From Phlebotomus papatasi (Eukaryota > Arthropoda > Insecta > Diptera > Psychodidae): a stretch of DNA of 64,000 nt. Position 1 is the first letter of the stretch. Every line of letters starts with the position of its first letter. Shown piece by piece: positions 12,701 to 23,838 of the stretch. The stretch is taken from positions 88,412,001 through 88,476,000 of the forward strand of contig NC_077222.1 of assembly GCF_024763615.1 (NCBI RefSeq), read 5' to 3'. The notes beneath the pieces are model-generated. The model was not told where the DNA came from. It did no database searches and worked only from the letters and a program-made list of their open reading frames with translations. The translations under genes were made by a program, and so were the position numbers.

Positions 12701-15700
12701 TTAGATAAAACAAAGAAAATAAACTCTACAAGGTTCCAAATAACACTTCTTAAAAAAATACTGGAAAATTCAATTTGTATTAAAAATATTACATTTCAAA
12801 CTTAAGACTTGGGCGCTTGCATGCAACTATGCCGTAATTTGGTACAGTTACGCCAAAGGTCTTTAGTTCTAAAGAAGCAATAACCCTTTTTATTATTGTA
12901 ATGACTTAATTCTTAATTTCCTTCAAGAAATATTGAAGGTGGAAGGAAAACCTATCAGCGTTTTAAGAAATCGTATTGTGACATGACCCATCTGCACCCT
13001 TGTTCCATTTGGGATATGAAATTTGAACCTATATATTTATAGAAAAGGGATGATTAATGAAAAACCGTCATAGTACTTGCATTTTTTGGATACACTGATT
13101 AAATTTCAATATTTTGAGGAAATTATCAATAGATGTTTCTTGCTGAACAGGTGTTCCTTCGACCCTATTTTGAAAATAGTTTAACTGATACCATACCATC
13201 ATTAAGTATGAAGAAAATCTATTAGAAACTTTATTATGAGACTCTGGCTAAACTAAAGCCAGAGAGTGTCAAGAATATTAGTTTCGACTTAGAGATAGAT
13301 TAGTGGAATGATAAGCGAAATAATGATTAAATTATAATCCTAATATTATTAAGTTAAGCCATGGCTTCCTATCAATCTCGGATCTATGAAGGGCATAATA
13401 ACATTTATTAACGTTGGAGAAAAGTAGGGGCGTAACGATTGTAACTTACATCGGCACACGATTTAATGTTGCAAAAAAATAAAGAAGAAATAAAAATAAA
13501 CTCTATTTGATGATACTTTGAGAGTAAGCTTAAAAGAAATATTCAATGCGTTTGAGAAAAAAAGGATAAAAAATTGATTTCATGAAATTTCACCGATTTC
13601 AAAGACGTAGCAGAGGTATTGGAACTAAAAATCGAAATGTAACCATAAAAAGATTTTAAATAACTAACTATTGTGATATATTAATTCATAGTACGTACAA
13701 TAAGTAATTGCTGAATGGGATATAACATTGCACAAAAAGCTTAAATGAATGACACAGCCTTATTGAATTACAGACTTAAAACGCTTGAAACTATCAAAAC
13801 ATTAAGAATCTTCTGACAGGTTTTTAATATAATTGTCCAACCAATTAAATCTAGTTTATAACAACTTAATCAAAACAGAGATTATTACGAACTGGTTGAA
13901 AACTAGGTCGTCAATCTGTACTCGAATCTTAGCCCTGAACTCATCACGATTTGAATGCTAATGGCTAAGTAATAACCTCTGTTTTTAAAAGTATCTTGGA
14001 GATATTCCTAAAATTGAGCTGCATAAAAAGCGCATTTCAAATTGCAGATTTGCAAATTATCTCAGATGGAAACTTTTCCATTTTAAAATCTTATGCAATT
14101 TATAAGGAAATTTTACTCATTTATCTGCAAATGATATTCGTGTAAAAAGTTCCAAACTGATCAAGACCATTTTGGAAATTATACAAATTTGAGTTAAGAT
14201 GCGCAAATTGAAAATCACATAAAATGATATTTCACTTTCAATTTATAATGATGGATGGTGGTGATTAAATTAAAGAGATGCTCAATGCAAGATTGCTACA
14301 TCGGAAGTTGAGGAAGTGATATTGATTTCAGAAAAATTTATGTAGGAAAGTTGCGCTACTCATTTCACGCACTTTTAATTCATGATCATTTCTCCATTTT
14401 CCTCTCATTCAGGTACGGTTTCCATCGAAATCGCAGACCTGGACCGAATTTCTTCTTCTCAAAGCCAAAATTGGAGTTCTACCCTTACTCCCAAGAGGAT
14501 ATCCCACCACTACCTCATGTAGCTCAGCAGCAACTTCAGCAGCAACAATTCCACCAGCAACTTCATCACCGAAATCGTCAGAGGCTAAACTATCAAGCCA
14601 GACCTCAACCCTTCACCCATGTTGAGATCCAACCCTCGCCTGGCTATGAAATCAAGGAGAATACCTTTGACCATCCACCACCGCCCCAACCTCCCCAACC
14701 CTACCATCAGGACTTCCAGCCGCAGCAAATTTATGCAGAACCTGTGATTGTTCTCAAGATTCCCGGACCTCAAAAGTATGCTGCTCACTTGAAGGTCCTT
14801 CTTCAGCAGTACTTAGAACTGAGAGCAGCTCAGTACATCCAAGAACTACAGCAGCAAGAACAAGCCCATCTACATGGAAATGCCGTTCAGGAGACCTATG
14901 TTGAGGAACACATCCCAGAAACAAATGCCCATACCTTAGGGACCCAGCCTATTGTTCCTCATGAAGTCTACGGACCTCCTGGACATCAGGAAACAAGCTA
15001 TGGTTAGTGGGTTTTTATATCAATTTGCTTTGTTCTGTATTAGACGGCAAGATACTAAGATTACTCTACTTTGCAGTACATCAAGAACATCAGGAAGTTC
15101 CCGTTGAGCAAGCCTATGAAGCACCCCAGCAAGTCCAGGCTGTTTACGAAGAGCATCAACAGGGCCAAGCTGTCTACGAAGATCACCAACAGGGTCAAGG
15201 TACCTATGAGAACCATCAGCAAGGACAGGTCGTCTACGAAGAACATCAGCAAGGACAGGCTGTTTATGAAGCTCCTCAGCAGGGCCAGGCTGTCTATGAA
15301 ACCCATGAAGTTCACTATGCACCCCAACAAGCCGTCTTCATCAACCAGAATCTGTACCAACAGGACCCAAGGCACGCTTATCAAGGACCAGCTTACCTCC
15401 CAGCTCCTGATCAACCCGCTGAACAACAGTACTACTACCAACAGCAAGAGCAGCATCATCATGGAGAAGACGACCTGCCCACATCAGAAAACTACCCCAG
15501 CGAGCACCACACAAGGGTTGTCTTCACGAAAGAACTCCAGAAAGCAGTAACTCCCAGCACGACTCATGTTGAGTACCAGCAGGAGTATCAGGGTCCCGTT
15601 GAAGCCCATTCCACTGTGGCCCCTGTAGCCTTCCGTGCCCAGGAATACTACCAGCCACATGAGATGGAAGTGGATGTGCATGGAGAGGAGGGTGTTGTGG

Positions 15701-15876
15701 CCATCACACAGAAACCCTTCAACTATCACAGTCACGTGAGTTCCAGCACGACGCTGAGTCCGTCCAAAAGTGCCAAGCGGGATGCTCCTCCCTTCACGCA
15801 GGAGCAATTCAAGAAGCTGAGCAAGTTGGTGCACAAGCTCAAGAGGAAACAGGAAGGCACTGAAGATAGTACTTAA
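3775..15876 (+). CDS. secreted Gln/His/Pro-rich repeat protein (gene 1), four exons, 561 aa
   Basis: Exons are 3775-3795, 9882-10156, 14413-15002 and 15077-15876. All junctions are GT/AG and phases match (0, 2, 1). Exon 1 gives seven codons (MSKVFLV) ending at GTATGT; joined to exon 2 it makes a textbook signal peptide ending near NGVLDA, so the protein should be exported. A Lys-rich segment (about residues 20-98) follows, then a Gln/His/Pro-rich region and a hydrophobic helix-like block (EPVIVLKIPGPQKYAAHLKV, then a Gln/Glu-rich helix). Residues 307-376 are seven 10-residue units of AVYEEHQQGQ type. The C-terminus is basic (QEQFKKLSKLVHKLKRK). There are no Cys-rich or chitin-binding Rebers-Riddiford motifs. 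An intron inside the signal peptide is typical of insect cuticle genes. I infer an extracellular or cuticle-matrix role but recognise no orthologue. The first intron is 6.1 kb; a cDNA would settle exon 1. Confidence 0.8.
5553..5761. mobile_element. MITE of the GGGAAGTGGGG family (M2), intron 1 of gene 1
   Basis: The ends are inverted copies: GGGAAGTGGGGTACCTTTGA at the left and TCAAAGGTGCCCCAGTTCCC at the right. The length is about 210 bases with an AT-rich centre and no coding potential. Related copies are at 22080, 36411 and 36611. It lies in a non-coding intron. Confidence 0.75.
6495..6712. mobile_element. short inverted-repeat element (MITE-like)
   Basis: The left arm GGATAATTCGGAATCACATC is matched, imperfectly, by the inverted right arm ending GATGTGATTTTAAATTATCC near 6710. 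The centre has no reading frame. I see one copy in the window, so its family is unknown. Confidence 0.55.
7028..7537 (+). pseudogene. possible degenerate 3' tail of a non-LTR retrotransposon
   Basis: A 169-codon open stretch with no splice support lies in intron 1 of gene 1. It is GC-richer than its surroundings. Its middle part (CPEYLVYLLMRR, later CITRFPVRAVWHHGVSRE) has the spacing and flavour of the segment that follows the reverse transcriptase domain in CR1/Jockey-type LINEs, where a basic stretch precedes a 'vRlWNsLP' type motif. The Leu-Pro motif itself is not intact. This is an inference from pattern only; it could be chance. Confidence 0.35.
7564..7691. mobile_element. palindromic MITE M1, copy 1
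   Basis: The outer ends GCTAGACGCACCTACGGCTT and GCATAAGCCGTAAGTCAGTC are inverted copies, and the arms contain the family core (GGCTTAAGC...GGCGGCTTAA against CACTAAGCGGTC). The arms are separated by an AT-rich centre containing AAATAATGATTAGAC. It is non-coding and could fold into a long hairpin. Confidence 0.7.
7983..8152. mobile_element. palindromic MITE M1, copy 2
   Basis: The left arm CCTTAAGCCGAGAGACAGCT and the right arm AGCTGTCTCTCGTTTTAAGC are inverted copies around an AT-rich centre that includes an 11-base T run. The outer flanks AGGCC/GGCCT are also inverted. It lies in intron 1 of gene 1. Confidence 0.75.
8261..8815. mobile_element. outer inverted-repeat element interrupted by a second MITE
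   Basis: AAAGTAAAATGCCCTCA near 8263 and its inverted, slightly diverged partner TGAGGGCACTTTATTTTACT near 8793 bracket the 337-bp element at 8403. Removing the inner element leaves a roughly 218-bp TIR element. It is non-coding. The arrangement indicates that the inner element is the younger of the two. Confidence 0.6.
8403..8739. mobile_element. 337-bp MITE with about 59-bp TIRs (CACTG ends)
   Basis: The left end begins CACTGATAAAAATAAAAGGG and the right end finishes CCCTTTTATTTTTACCAGTG, inverted copies with few mismatches. Inside each arm the motif GGGTCAAATTGACCC is itself palindromic, and AAAGGGTCA recurs several times. There is no open frame. I could not define a target-site duplication. 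Confidence 0.75.
10351..10475. mobile_element. palindromic MITE M1, copy 3
   Basis: The left arm CACACCTACGGTTTAAACCG and the right arm CACTAAGCCGTCTGTCGGTT are inverted around AATAATGATTAGACTACATT. It abuts copy 4, so two elements lie end to end in the second intron of gene 1. Confidence 0.7.
10470..10617. mobile_element. palindromic MITE M1, copy 4
   Basis: The left arm reads GATTAGCCGGGAGACGGCTT and the right arm CACTAAGCCGTCTCTCGGCT, followed by TAAGTCTTAAGTGTGTTGAG. The centre is AT-rich with GAAATAATGG. It is non-coding and adjoins copy 3. Confidence 0.75.
10868..11012. mobile_element. palindromic MITE M1, copy 5
   Basis: The left arm is GACTTACAGCATAAGTCGAG and the right arm TCACCTCTCGACTTAAGTGA. 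The centre shares GGGAATGTAGTC and TAATCATTATG with the other copies. It is more diverged than copies 3 and 4. Confidence 0.65.
11055..11292. mobile_element. TTAA-flanked MITE with CACTA ends
   Basis: The element starts CACTAAACCTCTACCGACC and ends GACCGGGTCTTAGTAGTG, imperfect inverted copies, with TTAA immediately outside both ends (11051-11054 and 11293-11296). TTAA duplication is the insertion signature of the piggyBac superfamily. There is no coding capacity. It lies in intron 2 of gene 1. Confidence 0.6.
11626..11767. mobile_element. 142-bp TTAA-flanked piggyBac-type MITE
   Basis: TTAA flanks both ends (11622-11625 and 11768-11771). The left end reads CCCTTTACAGACGAGTGGAA and the right end GGGTCCCATTTGGCCTTCAA, inverted with mismatches; an inner CACCGGTGTCCC/GGGCACCGG pair strengthens the TIR. 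The end sequence resembles the larger elements at 33059 and 45928, so it may be an internally deleted relative. Confidence 0.65.
12245..12560 (+). repeat. interspersed repeat shared with 16258-16540
   Basis: The segment starts ACAATAATGGTGAAATAAG, continues through CAAAAGACATAACAAG, CAGCTTG.AATTTCGTCCAC and TTTTTCCATATACTATACAG, and recurs in the same orientation 4 kb away just past the gene 1 polyadenylation signal. The GCCGAAATTT-type words link it to the larger element at 51510. It has no coding capacity and looks like a non-autonomous element. Confidence 0.7.
15109..15312 (+). repeat. 30-bp coding tandem repeat in gene 1
   Basis: Seven 30-bp units encode a 10-residue period (consensus A-V-Y-E-E-H-Q-Q-G-Q). 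The central residues vary between units (EH, DH, NH, AP). The phase stays exact, so the array can lengthen or shorten without a frameshift. The pattern suits a structural, multivalent extracellular protein. Confidence 0.9.
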
Positions 15877-15987
15877 ATTCCTTTCGCCAGCGAGATGTGT
15901 AAATAGGAAGTCTCTAAGCATTTATTTATTTTCTTCACCTTCCCTCTAAATAGGACAAGCTTAACATGTAAGAACTAAGAATTAAAG

Positions 15988-15993
15988 AATAAA
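15988..15993 (+). terminator. polyadenylation signal of gene 1
   Basis: AATAAA lies 112 bases after the stop codon, within a short AT-rich 3' UTR, and is followed by a GT-containing stretch. The next recognisable sequence, from 16258, is a repeat, so the transcript probably ends just beyond this signal. Confidence 0.65.
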
Positions 15994-16257
15994 GAGCAGT
16001 TTTGTACAGACAGGAGGATTGAGTTTTCGTCTTAATTCCCTTTTTGTTGTTAAAAAAGTTACAGAATACGGTGCCTTGATGCTGTAGTTAATTTTTGGAA
16101 ATTAAGAGATTAGTTAAGATAATTTAGTCTTTTATACACAAAGATCAAAGTACGATAAAATTACTTATGCATTCCGTTTCAGAGAAATTAATTTACTTTA
16201 TAAATTTTGTGAATATTACATATGTATGTATGAATACATAAATTTGTGATTTTTAAT

Positions 16258-16540
16258 TTTTTTTCACAATAATGGTGAAATAAGCGTAATTATTTCTTTG
16301 GAATTTGGAGATCTAAATGAAAATATTTTTTAGGAATAAGATTAGATATATAGTCAAAAGACATAACAAGCTAAGCTTTACGAACTTTAGAGGATAGAAC
16401 TCTTTTCAATTTTCTTCATAGGGGAACTGTACCAAATTTCGGCCAGCTTGCAATTTCGTCCACTTCTTCTATTCCTCACATTTTTTGAATTTTTTAGTTT
16501 TTCCATATACTATACAGATTATACAATTAAGTATGAAGAA
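16258..16540 (+). repeat. second copy of the 12245 repeat
   Basis: A direct repeat of 12245-12560 with substitutions and short indels (for example CTTCATAGGGGAACTGTACC here against TTTCATAGGGAAACTACAAA there). It begins about 265 bases after the gene 1 AATAAA, so it lies outside the transcript. Confidence 0.7.
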
Positions 16541-17601
16541 AACGTATTTTAGTATTTTAGTATTTGAAGCTATTTAGTATTTGAAATGTCTCAATTTAAA
16601 TCTAAGTGTAATTTTTCATTAAATAACCTTTATCACTATGGATGGCATGGACTATGTAAGGGCTTAAAATCTGAATGATTTAGAAATATTACATTAAGAT
16701 CTCCTTAGACCTCAGTTTTGACCAAATTTTTGAATTACGACTTTATTCTTTAGCTTCTAGTAGCGGATTTGAAAAAAATCTAGTTTAAATGGGAGAATAG
16801 GAACTATATGGTTTTCCAAACCCTCGAAAATAATAATCGAAATTATTCGCTATTTTGTTAAACTTATTAAAAAAAACTTGAAATTAATATTTCAAAAAAT
16901 CAAATTAAAGTTTGAATAATTTAAAAATTTTGACTAAGCCAAGACACATACCACTAAGTTTTGCAAGTTTTCCTTTAAGGTCCATTATTTAAGAGAAATG
17001 GAAATGTGTAACGTAAAAAACTCGCCCATTCTTAGAATTTACGGAGCTGGCACATCTTTTCAATTAACCCATTCAGTCAATGTACCAGAAATACTTGAGA
17101 TAGAATGTTCATATTTTGGAATTAGTTTCCTACAGATTAATAGATGAATTTTTTAAAAAGAAATAAATTTTATCTATTATGGGGGCGCGGGAATTCGCCC
17201 TCAATCACACGTCTTAACGGTCACTGAATTTAAATTCTGTGCATTAATTCATTACAAACTCTATTGCTTTAGGTAGAGTAACTATCAAAGAAAACAAATT
17301 GGCAACCAGAATTCAAATCAGGAAAGAGGAAAGACGCCAATTTTAATAAATTCGACGGGATGTCGAATTTTCCGTCCGCCATTTTGAGAAAAAAATTTTG
17401 CATGACCTTCCGCGAAGCAATAAATCAATAACAAAATGTATTTTCATCTTTGTCGGACTATTTTTCCTAAGTAATTGAAGAACTAAAGTTACTAAAAATC
17501 CATTCCGGACAGCAATTCGAGTATCAGTTGCCCAGGAATATATTATCTAAAATCACTCAATTTGCGTATGATGTATAATACCATGGTAAGGAATGGATTA
17601 A

Positions 17602-17756
17602 GTAAAATTCAATCGATTGAAATTTCACCTCAGCTGTCTCTTTCTCTCAAATGAAATTTGAAATTGAAATTTCAATTTTCATTTAACAAAAAAAGATAAA
17701 CATATTTTATTTTAGTTTGAAAGAGTTAGGTAGAATTTCAATCGATTGAATTTTAC
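17602..17756. mobile_element. 155-bp palindromic element
   Basis: The left end GTAAAATTCAATCGATTGAA and the right end TTCAATCGATTGAATTTTAC are inverted copies, continuing inward as GTCTCTTTC against GAAAGAGTTAG. Each arm has an internal ATCGAT palindrome. It is a small MITE or hairpin-forming repeat. Confidence 0.65.
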
Positions 17757-18479
17757 TAAATTGAAAAGGTGTGTCAGCGCCATTGGAATTAAAATTGAAA
17801 TTGAATATGGAATTAAATGCCAAGAATCGCAGCTAAAATTCAAAATATATTTACGGATATTTGGAATGTGTCTTGGCTCAGTTTTTCAGTTTATAAGTTT
17901 CGAACTTTTATGGCTAATAGTGTGTAAGGTTGTTATTTTCTATCACTACCGAAAATCGAAACGTTTCTTGCACAACCTGCACAACCATAGATTTCTTTTT
18001 TACTTTTTACTAGAGTTTCTCCATCGTTAGCCTCTAGAATATTCTGAAATATTAACTTTAGAAAATTAGAATAATCATATTTAAACCTGAGCATCAACCT
18101 ATTCGGAAAGATTTTTACTTGGTTTATGAATTTGCAAAAATATAGCTCCAAAGACACCCCAGTTGCAGAATAACAACTATTTGGAAGCAAGTAAGTCCTC
18201 CTAATTAAGTTTATGTTTTTTATATGATATTTTATATGGTGTGTATCTCCGTTTACTATTTTCCACCACATGCGTTCCTTTATTTCTGAAAAACTGTGCA
18301 ATATTTTTGGTTTACTTAAGAGTTTCTTTATAAAGCTTTCAATTAAATTCTCAACCATACACCTTGTCTTTCATAAAAATGGATTAAATAATATTAAGAC
18401 AAACCGAGTTTATATCTGACCACTGCACAGTACTGAGGTTCCACGAAAAGCACCTATTTACATTTTTGAGATTCATAAA

Positions 18480-18990
18480 ACTTTAATTTAAAAATTGTAG
18501 GAAAGGGATAGCTAAGCGTCCCAGGCTTTGCAATGTGCTCGAACTCGAACTGGTGACTACCTCAAAAATACTTTCGCTTAATTTATCGTTTAGGGATTCT
18601 CAACCGATTTGAACCGAATCATAAATCTCTCAAAAGACCCCATGAAATAGTTATAAGAGTCATAAAATTGATTTTCGCACAAAAATTATTTATCCGTTCG
18701 TTACCAGTTCATAAGCGATTTGAGCCGATTTATAAATCAGTTAAGACATTACGTAAAATACCTTAGAAGTAATAATAAGTGAATTATACTGACAAAAATT
18801 AGTTATAGGTTGAGAACCGATTCACTATCGGTTTTGAATCGATTAAAATCGATTCAGGCTCGTAAAGAATTCCGATACCTTTCCAACGGGCCAAAAAATG
18901 ATACCATTCAATTAAGAAATACGCTTTCTCTAGACTCTTTCAACATTTGACCTTAAAAACCGTTATTGAAAATGATTCAACGGGGCTTTT
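18480..18990 (-). repeat. interspersed repeat family R2, copy 1 (minus orientation)
   Basis: It contains, on the minus strand, the family end GTTCGAGCACATTGCAAAGC followed by CTGGGACGCTTAG, and the inner AACCGAT/ATCGGTT-rich section. The same family is at 49020-49272, 50375-50990, 57345-58098 and, partly, at 29258 and 37500. A GAGTTCGAG box-B-like word hints at a tRNA-related SINE, but no good box A is visible. Confidence 0.6.
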
Positions 18991-19799
18991 ACATATATGT
19001 GATCCCAAAAAACATGGTCTTGGTGGGAAAGGGGAGCAGTGGGAGGAAATGAGGGGCATATTAATGGTCCCAGGGTCGACTTATGGTGGGTCCTCCGAAG
19101 ATCCTACCTTCCTATCTCCTGATGGAACTCTATTTGCAAAAACCAGTGATAAGCCCAGATAAGCTTATGGTAGCTGAGATTCTTTACAGGTGACCTCGAA
19201 ATGCGTGCAACTCGGGGTGCTTGCAACTCAGAATGCGTGAAAATTTGGTTTTGAATTGAACTTTGGGGTAAAGAATCGAGTCGAACAAATTTTATCCGTT
19301 TCGACCGAAATACTGTGTTTTGTGTTTGAACAATAATAGGGGGGATAGGGGTAGAATTAGCCAGCAAATGAAGCTTTTTTTTCGCGCGTGATTTGTGAAA
19401 AAATGATAAGATTTGTCCAATGTTTTTATATTTCATAAGTAGCATTAGGATATTGGCTGTATGAAACAGTGTAGTCCAAGGCTCTAGAATCCTTGAGTTT
19501 TTCTAGAGAGGATAATGAAAAAAGTGTGACACATTGGCTACACTTGCCCCGGCCTGGGTAGATATAGCCACTTTTGGGGTACTAATTGCCACCAGTTTTC
19601 CAGACGAAATTTTAAACTGGAGATACCAAATATTGTTTCGCTTGATACACTGAAGCCCACTGATGCTAAATATGTCACTTAAAGCTAAAGAAAAGGGCTT
19701 TAACCGATTTTTTTATGACAAATCTGTTTCACTAATTGCTCATCCGAATGGCAATATTGCTTGGAATATCAATAGTACTTTTTCATCTAACAATTATCC

Positions 19800-21510
19800 C
19801 CCAAGCGGCATTTGATATCTAAATAATGTATATCTCAAATGTAACCAACATATTTTCAACGTAATCAAGCAATTACTAAAAAATATAATGTATGAACATT
19901 ATGAAGGTATATTATCTGAAAATTATCTGCGTTATATGCTATAAAAATAACTCAACTAAAAAATGTATAGAAAATATCAGTTATTTTCTATTAATATGAA
20001 CAATACGTTTTATTTAATAAATTCGAGTTAATATATTGGTATTTCCCCTTAAAATTATGACTACATGTTTTTATAATCCATAAATAAGTCATAATATAAT
20101 CCATTTTTGAGTGAAAATGTGTAAATCTATGTCGAAAATATCGAAAGTATAATTACTTTACATATTCTTGCTGTTATGTTCACATAATGTCGTTAAATTG
20201 CATGAAGATCATGTTTTGATATATTTTAGTTACATTTGTTCCGTAAAGGAGACAACTTATGTCCAACTTGTGTTCTTTTTATATAACAGTGCTAGTTTGT
20301 CAAAATCTGCTTTATTTACTAAACAGAGATACATCTCTGAGTTTAAATTTGTGAAAAAAGTGATGTGTTTCACAAAATTAGAGTATGAAAGTGCATCAAT
20401 ATCATCAGTAGAGTGGAGTACTGAGTTAGAAGTGATAAAATTTAGCAAGATAAGGAAAATTCACGGATAAATAGTCAATTAATACTGTGTTTATTTGCTA
20501 AAATTTTCTTTCTTTAATTGCAGTGTATAGCGGGAGTGAAAGCGTTAGAACCCACTTTTCTAATCATTTGTTGTAATACTGAGTTGCAGAAAATGTGCCC
20601 AGAAATGTCGGAAAAGTTCACCAAAATCATAAAATTGGCCTGTTTTGACACTTGATGTTGTGTAGTTCCATTATTGTTGTAATGAATCTGTATTGTAAAT
20701 ATACTGTACGACATAATGTAGATAAATTAACAAAAATGTGTAAAGACGTATTTTCTTCCGCATTTCTTGCTCTATCAGGTTATAATATCTTAATTTTATT
20801 TTATCGGAACTAAAATAGGATTATGGCGTGGAAAATTACAGAAAATAGGTGATGGCAAACTCAATTTAATGGAAAAGTATGCAAAAAACATTAACGAGCA
20901 CCGATATTTGTCCAGAATTGTGTTTAAAGTGATGTATTTTATCAATAAACTCAATAAAAACCTGAGATCTATAAGTTTTTTTAATGATATGCTGGAAAAA
21001 GCAATAAAACCACACAATTTTATTTTCTTTAATTTCTCAGCTTTCTATTACGAATTTCAAGTCGGGAATGTAATATTGTTCACTAAAATTGTATCCTCTA
21101 ACGGAAAACACTCATTGCATTAAAGTTTCATACGCGATAAAAGTGCACGAGGCATACAAAATGTTACTGAATTGTTGAGGACAAATAATAATTGATTCGA
21201 GGAAAATATTTGAGTAAGTTTTAAAGAAAAATTCCAAAGAAATGACAGCTCTTCAGCCGATAGTTATAATACTGACATTACTGAGTGACTATATTTTGTT
21301 CAGTCATAATCGATACATTTTGCCGTACATAATGCCGTGATTATACATAAAATAAAAAGTTGTTATATTTTGGATGTAAAAATTCCCCATTCACCCGAAT
21401 ATGGACCTCTTTTATACGGTTATATAGAAGAAATTTGTAAAGTCTTCGCCATTATTTTCGTATAGATGTCAGACATCTCTACTCATTTATAGCGATAAAT
21501 GCTCCCTGGG
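19800..21510. mobile_element. 1.7-kb decayed DNA transposon, copy A
   Basis: Strong same-orientation similarity to 29565-31250 runs over the whole length, for example AACCAACATATTTTCAACGT, GTTCCGTAAAGGAGACAA and TTCCCCATTCACCCGAATAT. The ends CCCCAAGCGGCATTTGATA and GCGATAAATGCTCCCTGGG are an imperfect inverted pair. The frames inside are short and broken and show no transposase motif, so the superfamily is unknown. Confidence 0.7.
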
Positions 21511-22079
21511 CCATGTATTAGTGAAAAATCATCAATAGTTTTAAACCGCCACGGAAGAGTGGCTACATCTACCCCGAGGGCTGTTTTAGTGTTTATCATC
21601 TTATATAAAGAAGGATATAATTATTTTCCAAGTGAAAAATATCTCTTAATTAACTTTATTAAACCAGAAACAAAGTAAAACTATGAGATTTTGACTAACA
21701 ACTTAGAAAACCAAATGCTGGGCCAAAAACTGTAACATCAAAACTACAATTTTAAACCTATTTTATAAAAATGCTTCTAAATTGTAGGATAACTGAATCA
21801 GACTTATAAATATTTCTGGCAATATGGGGATGTGTTCCTGCTTTCATTAAAAAATACTTTACTCAATGTACATTTTAAGGGAAACGAGAAAAATCCACTG
21901 TTTACTTCTACCCCTGGCTAATTGTACCCCGGTCTCCCCTACATCATGTATGTTAAATCACCTTCGGTTATCATTTAAATCTTTCGCTCATGTAAGCTAC
22001 TTTTACGAAACTTTAAGTTAAACTTACACTCGTTAGGATAGCAGAAATCCTGGAATATTTAAAAAAATCATTCTAATAT

Positions 22080-22293
22080 GGGGAAGTGAGACGCTTTTGA
22101 ATTAAAGCAGCTTTTAAATTAGCTTTTTTCTCCTATTTTTAAATAAAACTGGACTTTATTATGATTATAATTTAGTTCCATAAACCAATTGGAAAGCTAG
22201 ATTACATCATGATAACGCTCAATTCCGTTTAAAAATAGTAGGAAAAAGCCCAATCTCAAAGCTTTCCCAATTCAAAGGTGCTCCACTTCCCCT
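22080..22293. mobile_element. MITE family M2, copy 2
   Basis: The left end is GGGGAAGTGAGACGCTTTTG and the right end CAATTCAAAGGTGCTCCACT followed by TCCCC. It is about 214 bases with the same middle words as other M2 copies (TTTTTTCTCCTATTTTTAAA, GATAACGCTCAATTCC). Confidence 0.7.
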
Positions 22294-23838
22294 TAACTAA
22301 AGTAAAGTACTGTAAATGATTTACAGTATTTTGTTTTTGGATTTATTACATTCTCAAAAATTTTCAAGGCGAAAGGAGCAAAGTTGCAAAGACAAATCGA
22401 AATATTTATGTTTCACCTGGAAAGCCAAATTTTAATAAACGCTATTTCCGCAACGGTTGAACTATTTTTATAAGAATTTTATGTGTCTTAGCTCAGCATT
22501 TTTATTTATATTTTTATTTAAATCCAGGAGAAAGAAGCATACTTAATGGCATTTATTGTGTTTTTCTTAATCTTAAACTTCTTTATTCACAGAGAAAAGC
22601 TTTGTGTCTTAGTAAGCATTCCCTTAGGGCTCTGGGGCCTCAGATCAAGCCTCAGATAATTTTTAAACCTGATAATGCTAATACAATAATCACATCTACA
22701 TTTTTTATTAAGCGATGTTCGAACGAAATATCAATAACCTTCTCTAACGTCTTTATATTTGACTTCTTATCTCATAATAAATATTTTATTTGTAATTCAC
22801 ATCTCTGTCTTGAATAAATGAATAAATTTATCGAACAGTAAGTTCACGACGTCAAAAACCGCCACAGGCTATCCCATTCATGCTCATGTAGCTTTTCTTA
22901 TGCTCATTAACCTGAGATTTTCCTCTGCACACAATCTCAAAGAAAAGCGTTTCATCCGAGTAAATCTCTATTTTTTTTTTGTATTTTTCTATCATAAGCA
23001 TTTAAAACACAACAACTTTTCACTTTCGATCTTCGTGACTAAAGATTATACTCACCAATGTGAAAATGATCCTCACAAAATTGTGCGATACGCTCTATGA
23101 AATCCCATCCAGAAGTTCTTCCCAGAAGTACATAATGTTTGAAAGAGATGGATATTCAATTTGTGACAAAAACACCAAAATTTCCTTTTGAAATTAGAAA
23201 GACAGTAATAAAAATAAAATTAATTGTTGAACAGAAAAAAAATGAAAGATATCCTCAATTTCTTCTTTTATGGCTTTACATTTAATAGGCAAATTAATAG
23301 GCCATATTTAATGTGATATTTGCTATAAAATTACCGCAAATGGTTTGTGATCTATATCATTGATCTTTAAAATGCAACTTTGCAAAAAATTCGCAATTTT
23401 CTTCCAACGCTGTTGATTCTTTCACCTATCTTTTACGAGTAAAAAAGAAAACAATCTCTGCATAATTGAGAGTAAGTATCAAAGTCAATCATGTGGAGCA
23501 GTAAAAAAAAATATTTGAGAGTGTTTAATGAAATTTTCTTCAATGAGTTCATTTTCCATCCGAAGATTACTTCCATTGGAGAGTGATGCTCAATTCGCTG
23601 GAAAATACTATAAATATTTTTTATAACTCTCCTTGTGGAGTATTTTGCTCTTTTGAATTTTAACTGAAAGATAAATCTTCTAAGAAAGCTCCGCTCATTA
23701 AAAAAATTAGGACACAACCCCTTCGTAAGCCATGGCTAATTAAAATTGAAATTTTCCAAATGCGAATATTTTATACGAATATTATAAAATATCTTCTCAT
23801 GGGAAAAGTAATGCTTCTTACTTAAATCCTTGAAGGTT

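Noticed and set aside
15020..15921. Several open frames on both strands overlapping the last exon of gene 1
   Set aside because: These are shadows of the CAG/GAA-rich repeat coding sequence; only the frame with matching splice phase and repeat periodicity is real.
18947..19162. 71-codon frame rich in Gly
   Set aside because: It extends from the R2 repeat and has no homology I recognise and no splice support.
20168..21123. Open frames inside transposon copy A (100 and 84 codons) as a transposase
   Set aside because: No catalytic DDE/DDD pattern or helix-turn-helix is visible, and the equivalent frames are broken in copy B. They are more likely chance.
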